Below are positions 1 through 11,136 of a DNA stretch of 56,730 bases, piece by piece; position 1 is the first letter of the stretch, and every line of letters begins with the position of its first letter. The position numbers were made by a program, and so were the translations under genes. Below the pieces are notes generated by a model, which made no database searches, was not told where the DNA came from, and saw only the letters and a program-made list of their open reading frames with translations. This DNA is from Conidiobolus coronatus NRRL 28638. Lineage: Eukaryota; Entomophthoromycota; Entomophthoromycetes; Entomophthorales; Conidiobolaceae. Location: contig KQ964457.1 in NCBI GenBank assembly GCA_001566745.1, positions 68,861 to 125,590 of the forward strand, given 5' to 3'.

Positions 1-657
1 TAAAAAGTAAGTAGCAATAATATTAAGGACTAAAATAACCGTTAATTTTATTAGTTGTCGGTAATATAAAACACACAGCAGTTTAAAATAAAGTAATTCA
101 ATTTAAATAACAGAAAAAATAAAAAATACTAATATAGTCTATAACTAGTAGCTTTTACCGCTTACCTTGCTTATTAATTAATTATTTTAGCCTTAATAGG
201 CTAATAAAATTATAGTTATCTTCTATATTTATTTTTTATTTTATTTTAAGCTAGGAATGATAAATTTTGATTTTAGTAAATTTACTTATTTAGAAAATAG
301 GAGAGACGCCTGAAAGCATATGTAAAGATTATGAAAAATGCAGTTAGCATGCTTTTTTAACATGCTTTATTTTCTAATGCTTTTATTAAAACGTTTTTTA
401 TCAACCACATTCTAATCACATTCCAGAGCCTCGCCGTTATACTCTCTTAATAGCTAATTTGATCTTTTTTTGAAGCTCAGATAAATTTCATCAATTTAAT
501 TATATTTTAATTTTATATTACTAAAATTAGTAATCAACTATAAAATTAATAGGTTGAGCGTAAACAAAAAACCCCACACTCTAGTAAAAATGCGTGTTAG
601 TACTTCAGTATATTGTTAATTTACCGAATTTGAATTAACAGAGAGTCCTAGAGTTAG
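1..657. other. AT-rich intergenic sequence
   Basis: No open frame of note and no RNA gene recognised. Composition is the AT-rich background typical of all spacers here. Confidence 0.6.
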
Positions 658-669
658 TATATATATAAA
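658..669 (+). promoter_or_regulatory. candidate TATA box of the GH16 gene
   Basis: A TATATATATAAA run lies 66 bases before the GH16 start codon. In AT-rich DNA such runs arise by chance, so this rests on spacing and on the lack of a nearer candidate. A short ATG-initiated frame (672-710) lies just after it and would be untranslated if transcription starts about 30 bases downstream of the box. Confidence 0.35.
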
Positions 670-734
670 CCATGGCCCCAGACATGCAATTTATTAAAGT
701 TATTTCTTAACTTGATTATTTAATACTTTTAATA

Positions 735-2087
735 ATGATTAATTGGTCTACAACCTTTATCCTATTGAATTTAATTCAATTTATTCACTGTGGCAAGAGG
801 CATGAGTCCGCCTCATACACAGAGACTTATCACGAATCTGGTCATTTTTGGAGGTCTAGAGGCAAACAACCCTCGAAGAACTATCATCAGGGTGGCCTAC
901 ACGCATCAGGAAATAATAACCAGTATGGAGATGGCGCAGAAATAGGGACTGCTGAAGAGAACTATTATTATGACCATAATTTTTGCTTGAGATTCAAAGA
1001 CGAATTTAACGAATTAAACACTGATATATGGCAGAGAGATGTAACTCTTTGGGGCGGTGGTAATAATGAATTTCAGTGGTACACTGACAGCCCTAAGAAT
1101 TCATATGTTAAAGATGGCCTATTACATATAACACCAACTTTTACAGTTGACGAATTAGAAGGATATAATAGGCATGAGTATTTCATGAATGGATACTCTG
1201 TGGATCTATCTAATCAGGGATGTACTACAAAAGCCATCAGCAACGATACTTGCTACAGAAAATCTGACCCTACTGCAGGAACTATAGTAAACCCAATTCG
1301 CAGCAGTGCTTTAAGGTCGATAAATAAGATAAAGCTAAAGTATGGAAAGATAGATATCAGATTAAAATTACCTAAAGGAGACTGGTTATGGCCTGCTATT
1401 TGGCTACTACCAAACGATAACGTCTACGGAGGCTGGCCTCAAAGTGGGGAAATCGATATACTGGAAAGTAGAGGTAATCAGAATGCAAACGGGTTTAATG
1501 GAGAGGGTAGAGAAACAGCCAGAAGCACGCTACACTGGGGACCTAGATGGGATGCAAATGGATTCCCTTTAACATCAGGGTCCATTTATATTCCACCAAC
1601 ATATGACGATTTCCATACATACAGTTTGACATGGACTCCGGATGGTATATTCACTTCTGTTGACGGTGTTTCAATCTTTGAAATGCCATTTAAAGGACCT
1701 TACCAATTTAGCGGCGAGCATGAGCAAATTCAGCCTATTCCAGATCCTACACCTGGACGCAAGTACAGATCAAGTCAAGCCCAGTCACTCTGGGAACTAG
1801 GGCAATTTAATAAGACAAACCCTGAATTTACAAATAATATCTGGAACCAACAAGTACCCCACTCGCCATTCGATCAAGAATTCTATATAATAATGAACTT
1901 AGCTGTTGGAGGTACAACTGGATTCTTTGGTGATGATTTAAATGGAAAACCTTGGAAGAATTCAATGGCTCAAGGTGTAGCAGCTAAACATTTTTGGAAA
2001 GATCGTAATAGATGGGAACCAACTTGGGGAAGCGCATATGACCGTAGTTTAGTTATCGATGAGATCAAAGTATTTGATATGTGCTAA
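735..2087 (+). CDS. secreted GH16 family beta-1,3-glucanase / glucan-recognition protein
   Basis: Single-exon gene of 450 residues. A hydrophobic N-terminus (about residues 5-19) looks like a signal peptide, followed by a low-complexity His/Gly/Asn/Tyr linker to about residue 75 and then a GH16 laminarinase-type domain. The catalytic signature GEIDILESRGN is present, with the ExDxxE residues near E239, D241 and E244, so the enzyme should be active. The tryptophan-rich stretch WGGGNNEFQWYTD and the C-terminal NLAVGGTTGFFGDDLNGKPW are typical of the beta-1,3-glucan-binding (GNBP-like) subgroup. Likely role: cell-wall glucan remodelling or hydrolysis of external glucan. An AATAAA-type signal follows the stop by about 50 bases. 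The start was chosen because it supplies the signal peptide. Family is confident; the precise substrate is inferred. Confidence 0.9.
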   Translation: MINWSTTFILLNLIQFIHCGKRHESASYTETYHESGHFWRSRGKQPSKNYHQGGLHASGNNNQYGDGAEIGTAEENYYYDHNFCLRFKDEFNELNTDIWQRDVTLWGGGNNEFQWYTDSPKNSYVKDGLLHITPTFTVDELEGYNRHEYFMNGYSVDLSNQGCTTKAISNDTCYRKSDPTAGTIVNPIRSSALRSINKIKLKYGKIDIRLKLPKGDWLWPAIWLLPNDNVYGGWPQSGEIDILESRGNQNANGFNGEGRETARSTLHWGPRWDANGFPLTSGSIYIPPTYDDFHTYSLTWTPDGIFTSVDGVSIFEMPFKGPYQFSGEHEQIQPIPDPTPGRKYRSSQAQSLWELGQFNKTNPEFTNNIWNQQVPHSPFDQEFYIIMNLAVGGTTGFFGDDLNGKPWKNSMAQGVAAKHFWKDRNRWEPTWGSAYDRSLVIDEIKVFDMC

Positions 2088-2374
2088 TTTTTTATTTCAA
2101 CTTATTAATCTAGTTTTGTATAATATAATAATTTTTCTTTAATAAAAATAATTAATTTTTAACATTTAAATAATTTTATAATATACTTTTAAGCTTTGAA
2201 AAATAGTAGAGTTTATTGATTGGATAAATTTGTTATATATAATGAAACTGTAGTAAGGTAAACATGCTTTTTTGTTTTAATATAAAAAGATAAGTGAAAT
2301 GACATATTATGTACAACTGAAAATGGCTTTGGCGTTGGCTATTTTAGTATAGAGAGCATTTTGTTTAACTTCTA

Positions 2375-2560
2375 GATTCTGATGACAAACATTCTTCTGT
2401 TACCTAAATCGCTGACAATAACATTTCCATTTTCACTTTCATCAGATTTTCAACTATACTAGGCTTATTCTCTGACTTCTCAACTTCTATAGATATTTTA
2501 CTGTGATCTTTAGCATCTAGGAATTCTTAATTTTCACTTTCGAAAAATTCTATATGTATC
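2375..2560 (-). pseudogene. possible decayed coding fragment
   Basis: On the minus strand this reads as hydrophilic, protein-like sequence (for example EFLDAKDHSKISIEVEK and SDESENGNVIVSDLG) that can only be followed by changing frame and passing a stop. Composition is richer in G+C than its flanks. I recognise no family. It may be a relic exon or chance. Confidence 0.25.
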
Positions 2561-3165
2561 CTAGTAAAACTGTTAGAAACTTAAAGTTAAATAAGTATGT
2601 GTTTGCTTGATTAGAATTTTAAAATAATATCTACTATAACTGGAATAAGATTAAATTTAAGCAATTTGCCTAAGATTTCGCTATAAAAGTACTATATCTT
2701 GTTCAAATACAGCTCTATCTCATTTCTATTACTACCACTGCTTTAATACTTCTAAATTGGCATTTTTTAGATCAACAGTTAACTGATTTTTCTTGAATAA
2801 AGCTACCTATAATATCACAACATGTTAAACATAAAAATATGCTTGAGTTCAGAAATGTAGCTATAAAAATTTATATTCTGACGTCTGTCAATTAAAAAAT
2901 TAGACAATTTTAGTAAAAATTATTTAAATATTACTTGTTGGATTAAAAGTAAACTTAGTACATGATAGGACATTTTATCTGGTCAGGTTCAATTTTTTAA
3001 TATTTAGAAAAATAATTCTTATTTTAGTTAAGAATTTTTATCATTTAATATATTCTTATTAGCTATACCACTTCGCTCAACAAGACTTCACTATACAATA
3101 TCAACATAAAATTATTTCATTGGGTTGTTTGCAAATACAGTATAGTTGAAGTTATAACTTATTAA

Positions 3166-3279
3166 GAACCCGATGACCCTCTCTCTAAGAGAAGGGTAAA
3201 TATTTACAATAGTAACGATTCAATAGGGATATTGGGAATCAATAACAGCACCTTGATTCAGTTTAGTATACCAAACTGA
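3166..3279 (+). pseudogene. possible decayed exon
   Basis: A 37-codon open stretch (including PDDPLSKRRVNIYNSND) lies between in-frame stops, in a GC-richer island within very AT-rich DNA. It has no start codon or convincing splice sites and could be a relic exon or an unrecognised non-coding RNA. Confidence 0.2.
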
Positions 3280-6200
3280 GTTCTACCATTACAAGATAAC
3301 TAATGTTGTGCAAACTGAGCAATTGAAACTTTAATTTATTATCTAAGAGAGCTGATATGATAGCTCAGCAGGGTTAATTTCGTAAAAAATTAAAAACTCA
3401 ATATGATTAATTATGTATATATAATTCTGAAAATTGAATATATTAAACTATTATTATCATGAGCATATTAGTTTAGCTATTATGTGAAGGTATAGATCTA
3501 TCTCCGTTTTCAAACTAACCTGAATAACTATAACCAGTTAATGGTATATTGAATTTAAAACTCCAAAAATCTACAAATTAAAATAATAATAATATAGAAC
3601 TATAAACTATAAGCGCTGGCTACTAGATGTAAATTAAAGATATATTAAAGGACTTTAATTGCTTGATAAAGGCAACATTCTTATATATTTTATAGAATAA
3701 TTATATCACTATATTAAAAAGAGTAGTGTTAGTTAATAACAACATATTAAATAATAGAAGTTATTAAGATACTAAAGTCTTTTTGATATTATTTAACAAG
3801 TTTATAATATCTAAACCTTCTAATGTATGTATAATATTTTATTCAAGACGAGATATATCAATTATCATTTTATTTTCTGTCACGCAAGTAAACTAAATCT
3901 TACCTTGCACTCTACTCTGTAACTTGACACAATAACAACAAAAATAAATTGAGTGTAATATAGTTAATTAAAATTATGATTTGCAAACAAATAAGTTAAA
4001 AACCGCCTAATACTGGCAATATCTCCATACAACTCTCAGTAAACTCGGATCCAAAGCGTTCGGAAAAGATGCCTAAATTAGCTAGAATAGTTAATATAGA
4101 ATTGAAATTAGACAGCAAGTTTCATTAATAATACTACATCTCTGAATATGGTTAAGTGTATCCTAGTGATATATGTATCAAACTATAATCACTTGCTATA
4201 CTTTTAATATGTATTACTTTAAACATTTATTCTATAATAAATTATTGAATAATTTTATATAAAAATTTAATATAAAAAATTTAATACTCTTTCACTTTAG
4301 CTAATTCTGTCAACATAAATTTGAAACAGTTTTCAATATTAGACAAATTGTACCTCCCAATCATCACTTCCTTGAGCTACAGTCATAACCAAATAACACA
4401 ATTTATAACTCTTCAGCTTCTACAATTATTCCTATTATATAAGAAATAGATATAACATAAAAAATTAAATCATTTTAAAAAAATTAACAGTATTGAAGTT
4501 TTTCCTAACACTAGTTTTAGTTGGTTTATAGTGTGTTAAATTGTCAAATAGTTTTTTGTTTTGAGTTAACGAATCAAATAGCAGTATTGTATTTGACTGT
4601 ATGTGATAAGAGTTTGTAATTTGATTATATATTATATATTCATGTAAAATATTAATTTGGTAAATTTATTGGTTATTTATAATAAATTAATTTTCAATAG
4701 TAAAATATTAACAACACGCTAACTAATAACTCAAGCTAAAAAAATAAACAAATAATTAAACGTATATTTTCACCAATAGAAATCTAGCAAAATATCATCA
4801 AAGTTTATAACACTTATAAACTCTTTAAAAATCTAGTTTAAGAAAGTATATACAATATATTAAAATTATATGAATATAGGATTTTAGTCCTTATAGGTGA
4901 TATTTTAAAACCTTTCTTATTAGTGTATGGATTAGGGTTTAGCGCTAAAGTCAACTTTTTGCGATTATGTAATTGAGAGAGAGAAGAAAGTTGAATGAAG
5001 AAGTGGAGATGGAGAAGTTTTGTAATATATATAAGAAATCGATAATACCCAATATCAACGAGACTGCTTTTATATGTTACATAACATATTTAGCAATATT
5101 GCTTGCTCAGCTATTTAAATTGAACTTTTATTGGCTTTAATCTGCTCGTTTTGGTAGAATTTGATAACAAAAATATAATTATTATCAAATATCAGTAAAC
5201 AAACTTATTACAATTTCTTCTGTAAATAAAATGACAAAATTTTAAATTATCTCAAACAACATAAAATTTTAAATTCCAAAAAAAAAGCTCTGATTAAATT
5301 AGTACGTTAAAAGCTATAGTAATTCCGTAGTTATTAATAAGTTTTTATATAATGATTAACATCATATTTCAATCAATCAATTAATATAAATAATATATAA
5401 GGTGGAATTTATGATTAATATTATGATAATGTTATATATTTAGATCTAGATTTAACAAATTTTAGAATATTATAAAAATTAGTTAAATTCTATTAGTCAA
5501 GTTTTCGGAATAATTATAGAAATTGCTATTACTAAAAGTATTTAGTAGATATTAAGATTCTATTGAAAGAGATTAATCGTTTTGTTGTTACAAATTATTT
5601 ATAGATATAGCTTTTTGTATATCTATTAGTAATATATATGATGTCAATAATAGCATGATTTTTTAAATTTTAACTAAATGCGTTGAAATGAATACTACAT
5701 GCTAAACTTTTGAATGATATATTACCCGTAATAACACCTCAAACTAACAAATAAATTTATATATGGCAATTCAAAAATAACTCCCTTATTAATCAACTTT
5801 CTTCTTAGAATAGTAATTATGCAGGCATATCACTATCTAAAGCCTAAAGCCTCCTATTTATCTCATTTTAAAAAACCTACACAGCTAATTAAATACCTAT
5901 CTTTACCCCTGAAACCAATTTAAGATCTCTATTTTCTAAGGAATTTTCCATCAATGTGCAATTAATTTCCAAATTTAAGGCAAGAAGGAGTAGACAAAAG
6001 TTATTAGTTAGCAGTTTAACGCTGATCTATCTAAAGGAGTAGCTAAAGTTTACAAATAGTTTTGAATTTTAATAACAAAGAGAATTCCTTACTTGAGTAT
6101 TATTGAATTTGACTATTTTGATTGATTACCAATTAGAGGCAAAAGCTCTAGGTTTTCAGTTGAAATTCTCTTGCAAATGAGAATATTGATAATTTGGGCA

Positions 6201-6394
6201 ATTTGAATGCTGTTGGTTGGTTGAATAGGTTGATAAACTAGTCATACGTGGTGTTCTATCAAACTAACTAAAACCATAGTTTAATTAATTACCATTGGTT
6301 AGGCAGTAACGAGGGAGGGAAAGGTTAGCTTACCGAGCTTCTTATGTGGTTGATGAAATTATAAGTTTTAGTTTATTACTAATTCAAACTTTTT

Positions 6395-6418
6395 CAATCA
6401 CACTAATTGGTGTGATTG
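6395..6418. repeat. perfect 9-bp inverted repeat upstream of the LRR gene
   Basis: CAATCACAC and GTGTGATTG flank a 6-base loop. It lies about 155 bases before the LRR start codon, next to a G-rich run. It could be a transcription-factor dyad or an RNA hairpin; the arms also contain CCAAT/ATTGG. Confidence 0.45.
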
Positions 6419-6571
6419 GCTAGAGGCGGAGGGGGGGATTAGCATTTTAATGGAGAATGCAATTATTTAGACCTGAAGTAATGAACTACATCATCCAAAT
6501 CAAATTCTTTCAGAACTATAAATATGCCCTAGTGCTCAGGGTTCTCTTAACTGATTATTTTTTATTAGCTA

Positions 6572-8233
6572 TTGTGGACAAAAATGAATATCTTATCCAC
6601 TACAAATTTACATTGGCCATCAGAAAGGTCTTCTTTTGAGAAAGACTACCCTCTAGAGGAATTTACTAATCCTCAGCAAACTTCGCACAAGTTCTTAACT
6701 AATTTCAACGGAGCTAAAGTTATTACCACTTGTTTACAGAATAGTGCCACTGTAAGGTGTGTTAAGGAGGGCTCTTTTCATTTAATATCGGAGAAAGATA
6801 TTGATAAACTTCATAAAACTTATAGCTCTAGTCTTTACCATAGATCCGATATTTTTAAGAATCTCAATTATACAAATATATGGATAAGTACCCATATGGC
6901 AAAAGTGCTAAGCAAATTGCTTACTATGTCATCTTTTACAGTTGAAATATTAACCATTAAACACTGCTTCTTTGAAAAGGGGTCGATTAGATATATTGCA
7001 CAAGGATTGACAAAGAGCTTTAGGCTTAGAGAATTAGCTATTTCGGAGTGTCATCTCACTCTCAAGGATATTAACCATATTTCAAAATCTGTAGGCTATT
7101 TAAAATACCTTGAAAAGCTCAACTTAAGTTCAAACTCCATATCGCCAGACCTTATAGAAAATCTCCTCAAGGAGCTGAGACACTCTAAAGTAAACGAAAT
7201 CAATCTATCAGGGAACTTCTCAAAAAGTAATCTTGCAAGACATCTGAGTGAAATACTAAAATCTAACCGCGATATAACAAAACTCAATCTAAGTAGAAAT
7301 TCTTTAAAAGGAACAGGGGCTGATTTCCTAGCAACATCGCTTATCTTTAACCATACACTCACTCAGGTAAATTTGGAGTCTAATGAAATAGGACCACAAG
7401 GCTGTCAAAGACTCTGCCTTTGCCTCGAAAGGAACTATGGAGTAACTCATTTGAATTTGAATCAAAATAGAATCGGTGACCAAGGAATGACCTCAGTCTG
7501 TGCATTACTCAAAGCTAACAAAATTCTAAAACATATTTCACTCGAAATAAACAATATAACGAGTGAATCTGGGCGGGCTATTGAATCAATGCTTAGGATT
7601 AACAAGACCCTTACCAATTTAAACCTAAACAATAACAGATTAGCAAATAACGGTGCTCGATTTATTGCTTCAGGGCTTGAGGCTAATGAAACTTTACGCA
7701 ATCTATATATTAACGATAATGAGATAGGAATTCGAGGAATTCAAGAAATTTTAAATTCTATCATTAATCACCCTATTCTAGAATTATTAAGCTTAAACCA
7801 GCACAATTCTGCATTTGAACCGCCAGAAGCCAATCGCAACTTATTAGTTAATGATCTTGTAAGAAATGAAAATTTAAAGGTTTTGAATATTGATTATAAC
7901 TACGAGGGCTGGGAATCCAAATATTCGCTGGTTCAATCCATTTTAACAAGAAACTTTATCACTCAACAAAATCAAATACGTTCTAGTCTCCTAATACTAA
8001 AGATTAGCAGAATCCTGTTCTTTAAACGCAAGCCAATAACACCTGCAAATGAACCCTTACTCCCTAGAGATATCTTCTACCAAATTTTGCTATCATACGA
8101 CCCTCAAAGAAATTTGAGTATTGAACAATTTCAAAAAATCCTAAAATTTGCTCTAAACCCCCAGACGTTAAGTTGTGAACAAACTAAAGTAGAATTTTTA
8201 AAATTTGTATTTGGTAACAAGTTTATAGATTAA
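6572..8233 (+). CDS. RNI-like leucine-rich-repeat protein
   Basis: Single-exon gene of 553 residues. From about residue 150 to 410 it carries nine or ten 28-residue leucine-rich repeats of the ribonuclease-inhibitor/NLRC3 type (units such as LTNLNLNNNRLANNGARF and VTHLNLNQNRIGDQG). No NACHT, NB-ARC, kinase or transmembrane segment is visible, so this is a stand-alone repeat scaffold, probably a protein-protein adaptor. The C-terminal 90 residues form a separate helical segment containing LLPRDIFYQILLSY, loosely reminiscent of the Leu-Pro start of F-box or SOCS-box helices; that is weak. The ATG at 6584 is an alternative start. Several out-of-frame ATGs (6450, 6457, 6481) precede the gene, so transcription probably starts close to the CDS. 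Confidence 0.8.
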   Translation: MWTKMNILSTTNLHWPSERSSFEKDYPLEEFTNPQQTSHKFLTNFNGAKVITTCLQNSATVRCVKEGSFHLISEKDIDKLHKTYSSSLYHRSDIFKNLNYTNIWISTHMAKVLSKLLTMSSFTVEILTIKHCFFEKGSIRYIAQGLTKSFRLRELAISECHLTLKDINHISKSVGYLKYLEKLNLSSNSISPDLIENLLKELRHSKVNEINLSGNFSKSNLARHLSEILKSNRDITKLNLSRNSLKGTGADFLATSLIFNHTLTQVNLESNEIGPQGCQRLCLCLERNYGVTHLNLNQNRIGDQGMTSVCALLKANKILKHISLEINNITSESGRAIESMLRINKTLTNLNLNNNRLANNGARFIASGLEANETLRNLYINDNEIGIRGIQEILNSIINHPILELLSLNQHNSAFEPPEANRNLLVNDLVRNENLKVLNIDYNYEGWESKYSLVQSILTRNFITQQNQIRSSLLILKISRILFFKRKPITPANEPLLPRDIFYQILLSYDPQRNLSIEQFQKILKFALNPQTLSCEQTKVEFLKFVFGNKFID

Positions 8234-8465
8234 AAGAATCCATAAATGGTACTGTATTAATAATAAAAAATAAATAATTGGCTCAGAATAAAAGAACCAA
8301 TATAGACATTTACTTTATTGACGTAACTAGAAATATAAATAAGGAATAAATTATTATAGTGCTATTTTGTTTTAATGAAATAATGATCAAATTGGTTAGC
8401 TGTGTTACTCTGAAATTAAAAATTTTAAATTAATTTTTTAATCTAATCTAGGTAATAAGTTTATA
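8234..8465. other. short spacer between LRR gene and tRNA-iMet
   Basis: AT-rich spacer with nothing recognised beyond the flanking genes. Confidence 0.5.
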
Positions 8466-8537
8466 AGCAGCGTAGCGCAGAGGAAGCGCGCGGGGCTCAT
8501 AACCCCGAGGTCGGAGGATCGAAACCTCTCGCTGCTA
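8466..8537 (+). tRNA. initiator tRNA-Met (CAU)
   Basis: A 72-nt cloverleaf without encoded CCA. The acceptor stem AGCAGCG pairs with CGCTGCT. The anticodon loop CTCATAA carries CAT. The T-loop is ATCGAAA instead of the elongator TTCRANN, and the acceptor begins with the A1:U72 pair; together these are the hallmarks of a eukaryotic cytosolic initiator tRNA. A T-run (GTTTTTTAG) just downstream is the expected RNA polymerase III terminator. No intron. Confidence 0.96.
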
Positions 8538-11136
8538 GTTTTTTAGCAATTATCGTACTTGAAGTTGATTTTTATTGAGTAGTGAGTTAATATCTATGAA
8601 ATATATTTTCATTTTTAAGTACCAAAAACTTGCTTTTGTTAATTAAATATAATATACATTAGAATTTTCATCTTTACACAGTTCTTCATAAAGTTTAGTT
8701 TTTGTATTTTCGCAGTAAAATTCTTTGTAAAATTTAGTAATAAAACTACAATAAATCCTACGCTTACATCACCTCACTTTACTTAATACATAGCCACAAT
8801 TATTATCTTATCATATATGCGCCAATCTACGCAATAAATCTAGTTTATTTGTAGCACATAATTAAGGATAGCAGTAAACACTAAAACACGCTGACTTTAT
8901 ATGTGAAGTATAATTTGTCAAGAATCTTGCGGAGCTTATTAACCAGTAAACTCCAGACAATTCAACTACTAATAGTTTATCTTTATTAAAAATTTTTAAG
9001 ATATGAAAACCACTTTTGTAATAATATTTAAGTGAAATAAAAATTATCAGGTTTATTTATTTATTGACTAAAATAGATATATACTGTAGTTTATAACTTT
9101 ATATGATGGTATAGAGCTACTATTACTTAATTTGTCACTATTTTTACATATAAATATAAAATGTAGTTTTTAAACTTGTGTAAAAATCAGCGAGATCCTC
9201 AAAACTGCGTTTTTGACTAAAATTATATTTGACCCAATAAATTGACAAAAACCCTCAATAAACCCAATCTACTCAAAATTACATCATTATTACATAATTA
9301 TATAAAAAATAAATTATTTGATATATCATAAAAGGAAAAATGTCTCTTTCCTAATTAATTCATTATCAAATATGTTCTAAATTTTGCATAGAAAATTTTT
9401 TAGTTTAATTAAGCTCAATAAACTTCCAATAATAACAAAAGATATTTTGAGCATTGGCTATTAGCTTATCTCAGCAAGCATAACTATTCTAGGCATGCAT
9501 AAAAAATCCCTAGTATTTACGAATCAAAAAGGTGTTTCGATTATAGCGAATAGATGTGTTAAATTATGGTTTGTTTACCCTTTAATTGATTAAATGTTTT
9601 GAATAACTCAAAATATACCCGATAAATTCCATTGCAACACGGGATATGTTATAATGCTAAAATGTGTTATTATAGTACATATTAAAGATATCGCATACTT
9701 CCGCTTTTTAATAATTGCTATTATTATAGGGTCAAGAATAGCTCCGATAACATAAAACCCAATACTTATTACTAATGCTGTGCTTTAAAATGGAATAATT
9801 AATTCTCAAATGTGTATTAATAATGCTAGCCGATAATTTCAAATCATTATGTTATTATTAGCAAATTTTTAGAAACAATTGGTAATAGAAGAAGCGGTTT
9901 TATCTATATATGTCAATCATGGATACGGTATATACTATTAAGGTATATAGTTATTATTCGTCAATTCTTTTAAAAAATCAATCAATTGATTAGATATTTG
10001 AGTTTGAATATTACCATATATGGCAACTGTAAAAACCGGATATTTGATAGCAGTGAAACTATATTTTATATTTTAGTTACAATAATAAAGCTTTATAATT
10101 AGTTAGTATAATTTAAAAGTTATTTACTTGCTATTATTTAGCTTGTGTAATTAGATTATTAATACTATAACCGTTTTGACAATGTAATCATGAGAATAAA
10201 AAGATATGAGAACATTCTAATAATAACGAGGATACCAAATTTGACAAGCAACTTGGCAAATTTATCTAATTAATCACTGGATAAAATTGCTATATTAACG
10301 CTTATTTATATACAAATATATCTCAAAACAGCAAGCTTAATTAAGCTTTTTGTTTGAATGGTTTAAGCTTATTTAACTTGAATTTTTGAGTCAAATTGGT
10401 GAAAATTAAAGTAATTTAAATAGCAAATTAATTCAAGCTGATAGGGGGAGAAGTGCAAAGTTTAGCAAAATAACAATAAAAAAATCATTCGATATGATTT
10501 AGAATATAGATGAAATTAATAAATAAAAGTTGCTATATCATACTTAGCTCTATTGTTTTGCAATTTTAATAGCTGTTTGAAGTTGCCAAATTTCTTAAAA
10601 TTTATCTTGGTAATCTTATGTGAAGTTAATTAAAATAGTTTAGGAAGATTCTGGAAGTTAAAAATTCAATGAGTACCAAATTACTTAATTTAGATAATAA
10701 GGGAAATCGAATGAAAACTTACTCGATGGACTTTATCTATTGGCCATTTTTGAGTAATTTGTCGAATTAAAATAGGATGATCTAGAGACTGGGGGAGGAG
10801 TTTTGAATTTGTTTGATATTACCCTTTAGTCAAGCGAAAGCATACAATTTCCCAATTCATACAACTCTAAATTTAATTAAGAGTTTAATCAATGATTTGT
10901 AATCAGTTTAACTCAATGAATGCGTAAATTACAAATCCCATAATTATTTAATTACCCCAAATTAACCAAATTTCATGGATAAAAGGGCTTTGTCCTCTAT
11001 TAAAAGTTAAATTTTGATTTTTCTCTACAAGGTTTAATTATTTAATCTACACCCAGCTCTCCAGCTCTATTTATTACAAACTTTTCCTTGAAAACTTCAA
11101 AAAATCTCCTTTATCATCTCGAAATATTAAAGTGTA
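8538..11136. other. AT-rich intergenic region
   Basis: About 2.6 kb between tRNA-iMet and SF1. Frames are short and stop-rich on both strands and I found no exon chain. The last 100 bases contain a pyrimidine-rich stretch (11040-11120) that is probably the SF1 core promoter or 5' UTR. Confidence 0.55.

Larger units (their letters stand above)
2088..6394. other. long AT-rich intergenic region with possible gene relics
   Basis: About 4.3 kb with no intact gene that I can support. Two slightly GC-richer islands (2375-2560 on the minus strand and 3166-3279 on the plus strand) read like decayed coding sequence and are listed separately. A 34-codon frame begins at 5820 but has no recognisable product. 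Confidence 0.55.

Noticed and set aside
6457-6639. A 60-residue frame overlapping the LRR gene start
   Set aside because: Overlaps the LRR gene in another frame, with AT-rich composition and no recognisable feature.
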